Source: Oscillospiraceae bacterium | GTDB lineage: Bacteria; Bacillota; Clostridia; Oscillospirales; WRJC01 | Direction of reading: 5' to 3' | DNA: 61,166 nucleotides | Assembly: GCA_009780985.1 (NCBI GenBank) | Contig: WQYZ01000003.1 | Span: forward strand, 1 to 61,166 | In this document: piece after piece, positions 17,815-26,660 of the stretch | How the letters are laid out: each line of letters starts with the position of its first letter | Numbering within the stretch: the first letter of the stretch is position 1 | The notes under the pieces: model-generated | What the model saw: only the letters and a program-made list of their open reading frames with translations | The model's database searches: none | What the model was told of the DNA's origin: nothing | Translations under genes and position numbers: made by a program

Positions 17815-18120
17815 TCCATAATAACCATTTATTAAATATTATTCAATTTTTTTAGATTTTTTTTACCTGCTCTTATATTTTAATACATTTACTGTAATAT
17901 TTATTTTCATAAATAAGCAATTTTCAAAAATCATAGCATAACTTACATTATATTCTTCGTTTATGAAGTAATTATTACGGAGATACTACATTCAGGTTAT
18001 AAATTTTATTATCTCAATTTTATTTTTACATGATTTATATATAAAATAAATTTATAATCGGAAGTTAAAATAAAAGATAAAAAAAACAAGGATTAAAAAT
18101 TTAAGGAGAAAATAAAAATT
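17815..18120. other. AT-rich intergenic region, divergent
   Basis: About 300 bases separate the leftward RNHCP gene from the rightward Asn-rich protein gene. It is very AT-rich and must hold promoters for both sides. I see AAGGAG just before 18121 but no convincing -35/-10 pair and no RNA gene. Confidence 0.5.
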
Positions 18121-20067
18121 ATGAATAAGAAAATAAACAAAAAACCATCAATGTTTATTTTGACTTTCATAGCCTGTATAACTGTTTTTTCTTTTGCCTT
18201 TTCTACTGTATCAAGCGTTGCGGCATATGCATACACTTCGCCGACACCCGGCGGAATTTCTAACAGCGCCACAACCAGAGGCTTGATTGACAACAGAACA
18301 GGCGGCGGCAGTTTATATGACAATTACAGAACATTAAGCGGAGTCCCTACAAATTATAACAATTACAGAAGCGGCGGCGTATACACTCCTCCGGGCAATA
18401 ACTTTGCTGCAAATTCTGCAAATTACGGAACCACTGTAAATCCTGCCAACAATTTAAATAATAATTACGGCGGATATAGAGGTTTTACCGGAACAACCGG
18501 AACAATCGGTTTAAACGACACAATGTACAGATCTAATATGAACGCTACAAATTCTTACACCAATATGAATATCCCCAATATAAACAATTATCCTCATAAT
18601 CCCAGCAATTTGGGTACGGCTGTAAATACGGACTACTATGCACGCGGCGCATACAATATGTACAGAAGCAACAATAATTATAATAATTCTTTAGGTATGC
18701 CTTACGGATACAATAATACCAACACCCCCGGTATGTACAATTATTCCGGCAGTCTTAATAACGCAAACACCGCTAATAACAATATTAATAATGCTACAGC
18801 GATGAATCAAAATCAGGGCATAACTCCTACGCGTAACAACAATACAGCAGTAAATAATAACAATATGTTTGGCAGAAACAATAATACAATGATGAACAAC
18901 ACTGCCGGCGGAAATATGAATTCCACTTTCAGAAGCGGCACAACAGCTAACAATGTAAATCGTAATACTACTGCGGCTCAAACTCCTGCAGCCAACAGAG
19001 GCTCTATGATGACTTCAACTCCAGCAGCAACTAACAGAGCTAATTCTGCAGCCGCAGCAGGACATTCAAGAACAACAACATTCAGATCTGCAAAAGTTAA
19101 TTCAATTAACCCGACTACACAAGCTGCAACAAGTAAAGCAACTACCACTAAATCAACAATGAAAGCAGCTCCCGCAACAGCGGCAAATACAAATACTGCT
19201 ACAAAAGCGAACCCGTCTAAAACTCATACGACAAGAGCCAATGCGGCGGCAACTCATAATAAAGCAATAACCACAAGAAATCATACAGCCGTACAACAGC
19301 ACGCAACAGGTTCGACAGCAAGACACGGCTACAGAACAAATGCAAATGCGGATACCGGCTCAAAAGTTACCAATAACTACGTTTATAATTATTATAACAG
19401 TGCATCTGACGGCAACGCTTACAGAAGCGGCAGAAATAACGCTGTAAACAGCTCAAGCAATATGAATAACGATATGCACTCTACAAGATACGCTTTCAAA
19501 AATAACATGGCAGGACAGGATAACAGCTACGGTCATAATACCAGAAATTCTATATCCAACAGAACCGGCAGAAATAATGTCGTAAACAGCGCGAACAATA
19601 TGACTGGATATAATAACAATAATTACGGCAGAAACTATAGATACAACGACAACAATTCTATGTATAGCAGAAATGACAATTACGCCAATTACAGAACCGG
19701 AAGCAATTATCAAACCGGCAATTACAGAGCCAATAATCACGGTACAGCAGGTACGGCAGGAGCTTACGGCAACACTTTCAGAAGCGCAACTCCTTCAGCA
19801 ACCGCTAACAATAATATAAATCAAGTTGCGCCTGCGAACAGAACAACAAAAATGACAAACGCTCCCGCTACAAGAAACGTTGTAAATAATAACAGAACAG
19901 CGGCGACAAGATACAGAGACACAGTCACCGAAAACAGAAACGCTACAATCACATTCGTCATACTCTTAGTCGCAATAGCTGCTTTGCTCGCACTTGCAAT
20001 ATATGCTTTGATGCGTCCTCGCCACGACAGAATTTCAGACAATGACAGCGCGCAAAGAAGACGTTAA
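18121..20067 (+). CDS. Asn-rich low-complexity secreted, membrane-anchored protein
   Basis: The 648-residue protein has an N-terminal signal peptide (basic start, hydrophobic core at about 11-38 ending near AYAYT) and a C-terminal transmembrane helix (about 609-631) followed by a basic tail, so it should be exported and held in the membrane. Everything between is low complexity: Asn dominates, with Thr, Ala, Ser, Gly, Tyr and Arg, and almost no aliphatic residues. A short motif, aromatic-Arg-Ser/Thr (MYRS, TFRS, AYRS, GYRT, NYRT), recurs throughout at irregular spacing. Codon choice favours AAT/AAC and ACA and the frame is open across 2 kb, so the gene is real. AAGGAG precedes the ATG. No family recognised. 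Confidence 0.85.
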   Translation: MNKKINKKPSMFILTFIACITVFSFAFSTVSSVAAYAYTSPTPGGISNSATTRGLIDNRTGGGSLYDNYRTLSGVPTNYNNYRSGGVYTPPGNNFAANSANYGTTVNPANNLNNNYGGYRGFTGTTGTIGLNDTMYRSNMNATNSYTNMNIPNINNYPHNPSNLGTAVNTDYYARGAYNMYRSNNNYNNSLGMPYGYNNTNTPGMYNYSGSLNNANTANNNINNATAMNQNQGITPTRNNNTAVNNNNMFGRNNNTMMNNTAGGNMNSTFRSGTTANNVNRNTTAAQTPAANRGSMMTSTPAATNRANSAAAAGHSRTTTFRSAKVNSINPTTQAATSKATTTKSTMKAAPATAANTNTATKANPSKTHTTRANAAATHNKAITTRNHTAVQQHATGSTARHGYRTNANADTGSKVTNNYVYNYYNSASDGNAYRSGRNNAVNSSSNMNNDMHSTRYAFKNNMAGQDNSYGHNTRNSISNRTGRNNVVNSANNMTGYNNNNYGRNYRYNDNNSMYSRNDNYANYRTGSNYQTGNYRANNHGTAGTAGAYGNTFRSATPSATANNNINQVAPANRTTKMTNAPATRNVVNNNRTAATRYRDTVTENRNATITFVILLVAIAALLALAIYALMRPRHDRISDNDSAQRRR

Positions 20068-20094
20068 TATAACAATATAAATTAAAACACAGTA

Positions 20095-20130
20095 GTACAG
20101 GCGGGAAAATCCCGCCTGTACATATATTTT
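20095..20130 (+). terminator. Rho-independent terminator
   Basis: A perfect 12-bp stem GTACAGGCGGGA/TCCCGCCTGTAC with an AAA loop at 20095-20121 is followed by a T-rich run. It ends transcription of the Asn-rich gene and may serve the converging kinase gene. Confidence 0.8.
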
Positions 20131-20181
20131 TTATTTCACAGTTTGCTTGTTCCGACTTTGAAACTCTCTTTTTATAATTTT

Positions 20182-21156
20182 TTATATAAAAATAAAATTT
20201 GTTTTATTTACAAGCGGCTTGAATATATCACGGCACCACCAATCCATTTTATTAGGAAACCATTCCCATTCTTTTGCCATTTCGTATTGAGATGAAAGAA
20301 ACAATATAATTATAAAAGCAAAATATGCTTCAATATAACGAGGATTTATTTCACATTTTCGAACTCTTTTATATTCTTCTATCATAGATTTACTGTCGCC
20401 GTCAACATGATTGAGACCGTATATACCGGCTATGTCCATATAAAAATGACTATATCCGCAAAGACCGAAGTCTATCGGTGCTAAATGTCCGTCAACGCCC
20501 ATAATTACATTTGATTTTCCTAAATCAGCATGAACAATATGCTTTTCCTGCATATTATCAAGTTCGTCCAACCGACGCTGTATTTCGTAAAGAGATTTAA
20601 TGATAATATCCGCTTGTTTTTCGGTTATCGCTCTAATCCGCATGGCGTTTTCAATTCGTTCTGCAATTTTTGGTAATATTGACTGGTCGAAGTTATATCT
20701 TTTATACAATTTATTTAATTCTGTTTTTTTATAAAAAAAAGAATGTATTTCAGCCATTAATTTTCCACTTTTTATAAGTATCTTCGGAGTCATTATAATA
20801 TTTTCAAGAGTTTGCCCCTCAACCCATTCAAGCAGAGTAACAGGGGTATTATCCGAAAAAGTCTGTACAAGATCGCCATTTATTCCATACACAGGCATTT
20901 GAATAGGTAGATTCGTCCCGTTTTTCAAAGACGAAATTATTTCGAGTTCAGCTTGTACCATTTCGATACGGCTGTAACCTTTATTTAAAAAATCATATGA
21001 AAATCCTTCAATAGACTTGTGTATACGCAGCATATACTTTTTTTCTGCGTCGGTAATTTTGTATGTCATATTTTCACTGTGGCGCAAAAGTTCTGCATGC
21101 GGATGTTTAAAATCGTAAAATTTCAATGCTTGATTTAAAAACTGTTCGTTTATCAT
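20182..21156 (-). CDS. Aminoglycoside phosphotransferase-family (APH) kinase
   Basis: A 324-residue protein with an APH/choline-kinase fold. The catalytic loop HADLGKSN lies at 209-216 and the metal-binding IDFG at 228-231; an N-lobe segment NMTYKITDAEKKYMLRIH fits the nucleotide-binding lobe, with TLLEWVEGQTL as the hinge. Substrate cannot be told: relatives phosphorylate small alcohols, amino sugars or antibiotics. The ribosome site is weak. It stands alone between a convergent terminator and a DUF1858 gene. A second, only distantly similar APH-type kinase lies at 24925-25827. Confidence 0.85.
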   Translation of the reverse strand: MINEQFLNQALKFYDFKHPHAELLRHSENMTYKITDAEKKYMLRIHKSIEGFSYDFLNKGYSRIEMVQAELEIISSLKNGTNLPIQMPVYGINGDLVQTFSDNTPVTLLEWVEGQTLENIIMTPKILIKSGKLMAEIHSFFYKKTELNKLYKRYNFDQSILPKIAERIENAMRIRAITEKQADIIIKSLYEIQRRLDELDNMQEKHIVHADLGKSNVIMGVDGHLAPIDFGLCGYSHFYMDIAGIYGLNHVDGDSKSMIEEYKRVRKCEINPRYIEAYFAFIIILFLSSQYEMAKEWEWFPNKMDWWCRDIFKPLVNKTNFIFI

Positions 21157-21333
21157 TTTACACCATTCGTTTACGCTTTTTGTATTATAGAAAATTTATT
21201 TAACGGCGGATTTTATTTGTACTTTCCTCACCATTTTAAGATCCGCTATAATAACAACAAAATACAGCAATATAGGGACATAATAAACTGTCCCTATATG
21301 TTTCGCATAATTTAATTTCTTATTATTTTATTA

Positions 21334-21552
21334 TTATTTTTCAGATGCCAAATAATCGTTTATTTTTTCTAAAAGTTCGTTGACGTCTACATCGTGTACT
21401 TCGCACGCTTCTTCAAGCGATTCGCCTCTTGAAGCTGGACAGCCTAAACAGTGCATACCGATTTCTAAAAGATATTGCGCTATTCCCATATCAATATCGA
21501 GTATTTCTCCGATTAACATGTCTTTTGTTATTGTTGTAGCAGGTGCAGCCAT
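21334..21552 (-). CDS. DUF1858 redox-disulfide protein
   Basis: A 72-residue cytoplasmic protein with the DUF1858 pattern: MLIGEILDIDMGIAQYLLEIGMHC is the region at 12-35, ending in a CLGC pair (Cys35/Cys38), then Cys50 and an acidic helix. Such proteins occur beside hybrid-cluster proteins and in anaerobes, where the CxxC is thought to be redox active or metal-binding. A GAAGGAG ribosome site lies before the ATG. It is monocistronic here. Confidence 0.88.
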   Translation of the reverse strand: MAAPATTITKDMLIGEILDIDMGIAQYLLEIGMHCLGCPASRGESLEEACEVHDVDVNELLEKINDYLASEK

Positions 21553-21694
21553 TTTATATTACTCCTTCTATTATTTAAAATAATTATTTTTAAATATAAC
21601 AAATCATTAAATTTATTATATAGTTATTATAACATATAAAAATTAAAAATTCAACTGAAATATAAAATTTTACAGAGGTATCCGCATAATTTTT

Positions 21695-22321
21695 TCAGGA
21701 ATTATAAGAATTATATAAAGCTAAAAGATAACATATAGGTATTTTTTGAGACACAAAATTTTTTTCGTATTCCGTTTGAACATTTCCGTTCAAAAATTCG
21801 CTGTTATATAAATCGTAAGTCGAATTTTCCACATTAAATCCGTTCGACGATAAATTTCTGATTGAGAAGTCAAAAAAATCCTGATTGTCTGTTTTCAATT
21901 CAATTTTAGATTTGGGTTTAAGAATCTTTTTGTAGACTTCAAGGAATAACGGGTGAGTCAAACGTTTATTATGCTGATAGCGTTTGTTCCACGGGTCGGA
22001 GAAATTCAGATATATTCCGGAGATTGAAGAATTGTTTATATAACTTTCAAGTTCCTTGGCGTCGGCGATCATGAATTTAACATTGGATAAATTTAGATTT
22101 TTTGCTTTTTCCATTGCTATGACGATAACGTCCGAAATTTTTTCTACGGCGATAAAATTCGCGTCGGGATATTTCTGCGCCATATCGCATATAAAATTCC
22201 CTTTGCCGCACCCGATTTCCAAATACACCGGTTTGCCGTCTTCGAACATATCGTTCCAGCGCATATAATCCATACACTCCTGTATTCTTTTGTCAGCGTG
22301 TTTCTTTTTGCGCATTCTCAT
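21695..22321 (-). CDS. trmB: tRNA (guanine-46-N7)-methyltransferase TrmB
   Basis: SAM-dependent enzyme that forms m7G46 in the tRNA variable loop. The 208 residues include the N-terminal MRMRKKKHAD typical of Gram-positive TrmB, the SAM site YLEIGCGKGNFI, and the hallmark YLNFSDPWNKRYQHNKRLTHP. The start at 22321 matches the family. parS site 5 lies in the gap upstream, between trmB and fabD, which share the strand. Confidence 0.96.
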   Translation of the reverse strand: MRMRKKKHADKRIQECMDYMRWNDMFEDGKPVYLEIGCGKGNFICDMAQKYPDANFIAVEKISDVIVIAMEKAKNLNLSNVKFMIADAKELESYINNSSISGIYLNFSDPWNKRYQHNKRLTHPLFLEVYKKILKPKSKIELKTDNQDFFDFSIRNLSSNGFNVENSTYDLYNSEFLNGNVQTEYEKNFVSQKIPICYLLALYNSYNS

Positions 22322-22371
22322 ATTCTTTTATTTATACTCCAAGTTTTATTTGTTTGTTTCTTTATACAAAA

Positions 22372-22387
22372 TGTTTCACGTGAAACA
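22372..22387. promoter_or_regulatory. parS centromere site 5
   Basis: A perfect TGTTTCACGTGAAACA palindrome abuts the fabD stop codon, about 8 kb from the next parS. It extends the partition complex footprint to the fatty-acid locus. Confidence 0.95.
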
Positions 22388-23350
22388 TTATTTTATATTA
22401 AACAGTTCAATCGCAGACTCCAGTGTATCCGCGTCCTGAATATTTGTGATCCGCGCGTTTTTGCATGTGCGTTTCACAAGCCCGGATAACACCTTCCCCG
22501 CTCCGATTTCTATAAATAACCCACAGCCGTCCGATTCTAAATTTTCAAGTTCTTTCCTGAATTTTACAGGGTTTGACATCTGTTTTGGTATATAATCTAT
22601 CATAAATGATTTTATATTTCTGTCAAAAATAAATTTTTCTCCTGTTAAGTTCGAGTACAAATCTATTTTCGGAGCATTGAAATTTAATGTCCCGAGAAAT
22701 TTTATTAGTTCGTCCTGTTTATATTGCATAAGGCTGCTGTGAAAGGCTCCTGCGACATTTAATTTCATTGCTCTTATTTTTTTCTCTGAGAATATCCTGA
22801 CAGCCGTTTCGACCGCCTCAGTTTCGCCGCTTATCACAACCTGTCCCGGACAGTTATAATTCGCCGGGATTACATATCCTCCCCCGCTTGATAATACGCC
22901 TGTGCAGACTTCTTCGACAGCGTCGTCCGCCGCTCCGATTACGCTGTACATCAGTCCCGGTTTGTATTCGCATGCCGCTTGCATAACTCCGCCGCGTACT
23001 TTTATTAAATCCAATGTGTCTTTGAAAGTCAGAATTTCCGAAACGCATAGAGAGGTCATTTCGCCAAGCGAAAATCCCGCGATAAAATCAGGCTTGATAT
23101 TATATTCGTCAGCTAAGAGTTTATATATCCCGTAAGATACGGCAAAAATTGCCGACTGCGCATTGTTCGTTTTTGATAATTCCTGTATATCGCCGCAAAT
23201 ATCTATTAAGTTTATTTTTAAATGTTCGCTCGCTTCGTCAAATATTTGTTTAAAAGCATTATACTTTTCGTATAAATCCTTTCCCATTCCCGCATACTGC
23301 GCTCCTTGTCCTGTAAACAGAAACGTCGTTTTACATATATTTTCGCTCAT
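22388..23350 (-). CDS. fabD: Malonyl-CoA:ACP transacylase FabD
   Basis: Transfers malonyl groups from CoA to acyl carrier protein. From the ATG at 23350 the protein has 320 residues and begins SENICKTTFLFTGQGAQYAG, with the conserved GQGAQ loop. The nucleophile Ser is in GFSLGE (usually GHSLGE), and the partner His is in NVAGAFHSSLM. Upstream in-frame codons extend to 23422 but run through the predicted promoter, and AAAGGGG lies ten bases before 23350. It is transcribed away from the other fatty-acid genes, an unusual layout, and its stop codon touches parS site 5. Confidence 0.96.
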   Translation of the reverse strand: MSENICKTTFLFTGQGAQYAGMGKDLYEKYNAFKQIFDEASEHLKINLIDICGDIQELSKTNNAQSAIFAVSYGIYKLLADEYNIKPDFIAGFSLGEMTSLCVSEILTFKDTLDLIKVRGGVMQAACEYKPGLMYSVIGAADDAVEEVCTGVLSSGGGYVIPANYNCPGQVVISGETEAVETAVRIFSEKKIRAMKLNVAGAFHSSLMQYKQDELIKFLGTLNFNAPKIDLYSNLTGEKFIFDRNIKSFMIDYIPKQMSNPVKFRKELENLESDGCGLFIEIGAGKVLSGLVKRTCKNARITNIQDADTLESAIELFNIK

Positions 23351-23393
23351 ATTATTTATTCCCCTTTTATTTAATTTTTTCTGTCTGTAGATT

Positions 23394-23422
23394 ATTATAC
23401 AATATATTTTCAAATTAAGCAA
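23394..23422 (-). promoter_or_regulatory. Sigma-A promoter of fabD
   Basis: On the minus strand TTGCTT (23417-23422) and TATAAT (23394-23399) are 17 bases apart, about 44 bases before the chosen fabD start. No FapR- or FabT-like operator was recognised around it. Confidence 0.6.
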
Positions 23423-23509
23423 TATGATTTGTTATTTATTCAATTTTTGCTAACATATTATGTTTATAATAAGATTAAAATATCATAGAAAGGGCTGAGG
23501 GCATATCAT

Positions 23510-24523
23510 ATGAAAAACATAAATTCTGTCATAACCGGAACCGGATCATATCTTCCGGAGTTTGTTTTGGACAACAAAATGCTGGAACAAACAGTAGAAA
23601 CATACAACGACTGGATTGTCTCAAGAACCGGAATAAAAGAAAGACGAATGGAACAGGAGAAACTGACTTTTGAAATGATAGGCGAAGCGTGCAAATGCGC
23701 CCTGAACAACGCAGGACTTACTCCTGATAAGATAGATATGATAATCGTCAGCACAATTACATCGGATTACAGCTTCCCATCCACAGCGTGTCTTGTGCAG
23801 AATTATATACAGGCGGATAACGCCTCGTCATTCGATGTTGCGGCGGCATGCGCGGGATTTATATTTGTGCTTGACATGGCCGACGCATATATAAAAGCCG
23901 GCAGGGCGAAGAATATCCTGATTGCTTCCGGCGATGTGCTCACCCGCACAGTCAATTATTTTGACAGAAGCAACTGTATTTTATTCGGAGACGGAGCGGG
24001 CGCGGCAGTTGTCTCTGCGTCGGAAGAACCGGAGAGGGGCGTCATAGCAAGTTATACGGCGAGCGAATGTGACGGGTTAAAGCCGTTTTTTATTCAGGCG
24101 GAGTTATATAAACCCTCTCAGATTTTCGATAAAGAAACTAAATTATTCAAGGGTAACGTTGATAAAGTGCGCAACAGTTATATTACGCAGAACGGGCGTG
24201 AAGTCATGCAGTTTGTGACAAAGGTCGTGCCCAAAGCCTTAGACGAGGTTTTAAGAAGAGCGAATAAAAATATGGCTGATTTAAAATATATAATTCTTCA
24301 TCAGGCAAACAAGAGAATAATAGACCATGTTGTTGACAAGTGCCAGATAGACCGCGAGAAAGTGCCGCTGACTATAGATAAATATGGCAATACTTCAAGT
24401 TCTACTGTGCCTATACTTTTACACGAATTAAACGAACAGAATTTAATACGCCGAGGGGATTTAATCGCCCTTGCAGGATTCGGTTCGGGTCTCGTATACG
24501 GTGCGGTTTTAGTCAAATGGTAA
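23510..24523 (+). CDS. fabH: Beta-ketoacyl-ACP synthase III FabH
   Basis: Starts fatty acid synthesis by condensing an acyl-CoA with malonyl-ACP. The 337-residue protein has the full catalytic triad: Cys114 in AAACAGFIF, His264 in ILHQANKRI and Asn294 in YGNTSSSTVPI. NDWIVSRTGIKERR near the N-terminus is a family signature. AGGG-rich sequence precedes the ATG. It is the first gene of the rightward fatty-acid block. Confidence 0.97.
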   Translation: MKNINSVITGTGSYLPEFVLDNKMLEQTVETYNDWIVSRTGIKERRMEQEKLTFEMIGEACKCALNNAGLTPDKIDMIIVSTITSDYSFPSTACLVQNYIQADNASSFDVAAACAGFIFVLDMADAYIKAGRAKNILIASGDVLTRTVNYFDRSNCILFGDGAGAAVVSASEEPERGVIASYTASECDGLKPFFIQAELYKPSQIFDKETKLFKGNVDKVRNSYITQNGREVMQFVTKVVPKALDEVLRRANKNMADLKYIILHQANKRIIDHVVDKCQIDREKVPLTIDKYGNTSSSTVPILLHELNEQNLIRRGDLIALAGFGSGLVYGAVLVKW

Positions 24524-24595
24524 TTATTTGAATAAAAAATTTTTAAAGCGCTCAATAATTTGGCTTCCTCAATCGTTTTAATAAGGGGGCAACAT

Positions 24596-24925
24596 ATGGA
24601 ACAGAAAAAATTCATGGCTAAAGAAAATTTTTACGAAGTAATTCAGGAAATACGGGAAATAGTTAAAGACCCGGAAAACCTGAGATGCACATGTCCGAAT
24701 ACATTCTGCGAGTGGTACGGCAAATGCAGGGAATGTGTTGCCCAGCACAGATATTTCGGGAAACATCTGCCGGTATGTTTACAGCCGATACTAAAAGATA
24801 AAATCAACGCTTTAGCCGAAACGGCTGAACTGTATACAGACGCAAAAGAGCGTTCTACTATAGAAGATTGGCAGTATGTCAGCGAAAGAGATAATTTAAA
24901 TAAACAAAACGGTGATAATAAATAA
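24596..24925 (+). CDS. Small Cys-rich protein, putative metal binding
   Basis: A 109-residue soluble protein whose centre is a dense cysteine block: Cys31, 33, 38, 44, 47 and 61, with His51 and His57 (CTCPNTFCEWYGKCRECVAQ). This pattern recurs in short clostridial proteins of unknown function and suggests zinc or Fe-S binding. I chose the ATG at 24596, with GGGGG eight bases upstream. Its stop codon overlaps the start of the following kinase gene (TAATG), so the two are coupled. It sits where many clostridia have the enoyl reductase gene fabK, but shows no flavoprotein features. Confidence 0.78.
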   Translation: MEQKKFMAKENFYEVIQEIREIVKDPENLRCTCPNTFCEWYGKCRECVAQHRYFGKHLPVCLQPILKDKINALAETAELYTDAKERSTIEDWQYVSERDNLNKQNGDNK

Positions 24926-25827
24926 TGACGGAATATATTTTTAAAAGCGAAATTTCAGGAAAGGCTTCATGGGCAAAAATTTATCAGTCTATTGAGATAT
25001 GGGAGCCCTTGATTAATTTTATTTTGGAGAAAGAGAATTTGCCCGTATCAAAAATCGAAAACCTTTCGCCCGGAACAAACGCCGTATTTAAATCCGGCGG
25101 ATATGTTGTAAAGATATTTTCTCCCATAGAAGCCGACTACGGCGGCGAAGCGGAGTATAAATCTGAAAGTTACGCGTTATCTTTTGCGCAGTCGCACGGA
25201 GTTTCGGTTCCGAAAGTGATTGCAAACGGAGAAATTGACGATAAATATCATTTCCTGTATATGATTATGAAATATATAGAGGGCGTAGAATTCAACGAAG
25301 CCTCGGCAAAATTTACAGACGATGAAAAATTCGCGTTCGCAAAGCGTTTGCGGGAATTTACGGATTTAATGAATATACCGTGTGAAGATTTTAACGGAAT
25401 AGATGCTATACGCGACCCATGCAGACATAAACGCTGGGATGAATATTCTGAAAATTTTAAGAAAGAACGCCTTGAATATCTCAACACTCACGATTTCGGC
25501 GAAAAGGTTCTTGTTCACGGTGATTTAGGCAACGATAATATGTTGATTGATAATGCAGGTAATATTTATATTATAGATTTCGCAGATTCTATTGTTGCAC
25601 CGCAAAGTTATGAACATGCTTATTTGATAAGTGTGCTATTTAAGTTTGACAAATCATATTTGCAAGGTTATTTCGGCGAATATAAAGCAAGCGAACTTGT
25701 TGACATCTGTTTTGACGGAATATTGATACATGATTTCGGCGGATGGATTGTCGAGGAGATAGGCAAAACCGAAGAAATAAATTGTCTGAAAGATTTACGG
25801 GATAGATTATACGATAAAATAAAATGA
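24925..25827 (+). CDS. APH-family kinase in the fatty-acid operon
   Basis: A 300-residue protein with a kinase-like fold. The N-lobe has GTNAVFKSGGYVVKIF, with Lys63 a candidate nucleotide contact; the catalytic loop VHGDLGNDN covers 197-205, and IDFAD follows at about 218-222. The substrate is unknown. The gene overlaps the upstream Cys-rich gene by one base and precedes fabG by 25 bp, so it is firmly inside the operon. Phosphorylation of a CoA- or lipid-related alcohol is possible but unsupported. Confidence 0.83.
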   Translation: MTEYIFKSEISGKASWAKIYQSIEIWEPLINFILEKENLPVSKIENLSPGTNAVFKSGGYVVKIFSPIEADYGGEAEYKSESYALSFAQSHGVSVPKVIANGEIDDKYHFLYMIMKYIEGVEFNEASAKFTDDEKFAFAKRLREFTDLMNIPCEDFNGIDAIRDPCRHKRWDEYSENFKKERLEYLNTHDFGEKVLVHGDLGNDNMLIDNAGNIYIIDFADSIVAPQSYEHAYLISVLFKFDKSYLQGYFGEYKASELVDICFDGILIHDFGGWIVEEIGKTEEINCLKDLRDRLYDKIK

Positions 25828-25852
25828 ATTACATAAAGAGGTGTTTTAAATT

Positions 25853-26590
25853 ATGAATAAAAAAGCTGTTTTAATCACAGGAGCCGCCGGAGGAATCGGC
25901 GCGTGTGTCGCGGAAACTCTTGCGGGCGAAAGATACAATATAATAATAACAGACGTAATTCCCGAAGAAAAGGCAGAGAATACTATAAATAAATGCAAGG
26001 AAAAAGGCGCGGAAGTTTTGTATATACAAAGCGATGTCTCGTCTTATTCTTCGTGCGAAGAAGCAGTGAAACAATCCGTCGAAAAATTCGGCGGGATATA
26101 CGGACTTGTAAATAACGCGGGAATTATAAAAGACGCTCTTTTAATGCGTATGACTGAAGAACAATGGGATAATGTTATATCAGTAAATTTAAAGGGTGTT
26201 TTTAATATGTCACACCATGTCGTTCCTCATATGGTAAAAGCAAAAGCGGGCAGGATTGTAAGTCTTTCGTCAGTCGCGGGAATATACGGCAACGCCGGAC
26301 AGACAAATTATTCGTCAACTAAAGCGGGAATTATCGGATTTACAAAATCGCTCGCCAAAGAAGTCGGAGCCAGAGGTATAACCGTAAACGCAGTCGCTCC
26401 GGGATTCATAGAAACGCCTATGACTGCAAATTTGCCTCAAAAGGCTGTTGAGGAAGCAACATCGAGAATCTCTCTGAAATCGTTCGGCTCCGCGCAGGAC
26501 ATCGCAAATGCAGTATCATTTTTGATAAGCGACAAAGCTTCATATATAAGCGGACATGTTCTTTCAGTCGACGGCGGCATGAGTCTATAA
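25853..26590 (+). CDS. fabG: 3-oxoacyl-ACP reductase FabG
   Basis: NADPH-dependent short-chain dehydrogenase that reduces 3-ketoacyl-ACP. The 245 residues hold the cofactor site TGAAGGIG (9-16), NNAG (87-90), and the catalytic Ser140, Tyr153 and Lys157 in SSVAGIYGNAGQTNYSSTK. The usual VAPGFIETPM segment follows. AGAGGTG precedes the ATG. It lies between the APH-type kinase and fabF. Confidence 0.97.
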   Translation: MNKKAVLITGAAGGIGACVAETLAGERYNIIITDVIPEEKAENTINKCKEKGAEVLYIQSDVSSYSSCEEAVKQSVEKFGGIYGLVNNAGIIKDALLMRMTEEQWDNVISVNLKGVFNMSHHVVPHMVKAKAGRIVSLSSVAGIYGNAGQTNYSSTKAGIIGFTKSLAKEVGARGITVNAVAPGFIETPMTANLPQKAVEEATSRISLKSFGSAQDIANAVSFLISDKASYISGHVLSVDGGMSL

Positions 26591-26660
26591 TTAACAAATT
26601 TAACAAATATTAGATAACAATTTATAATTACATTATACGCAAAGGAGAAAAAATACAATA

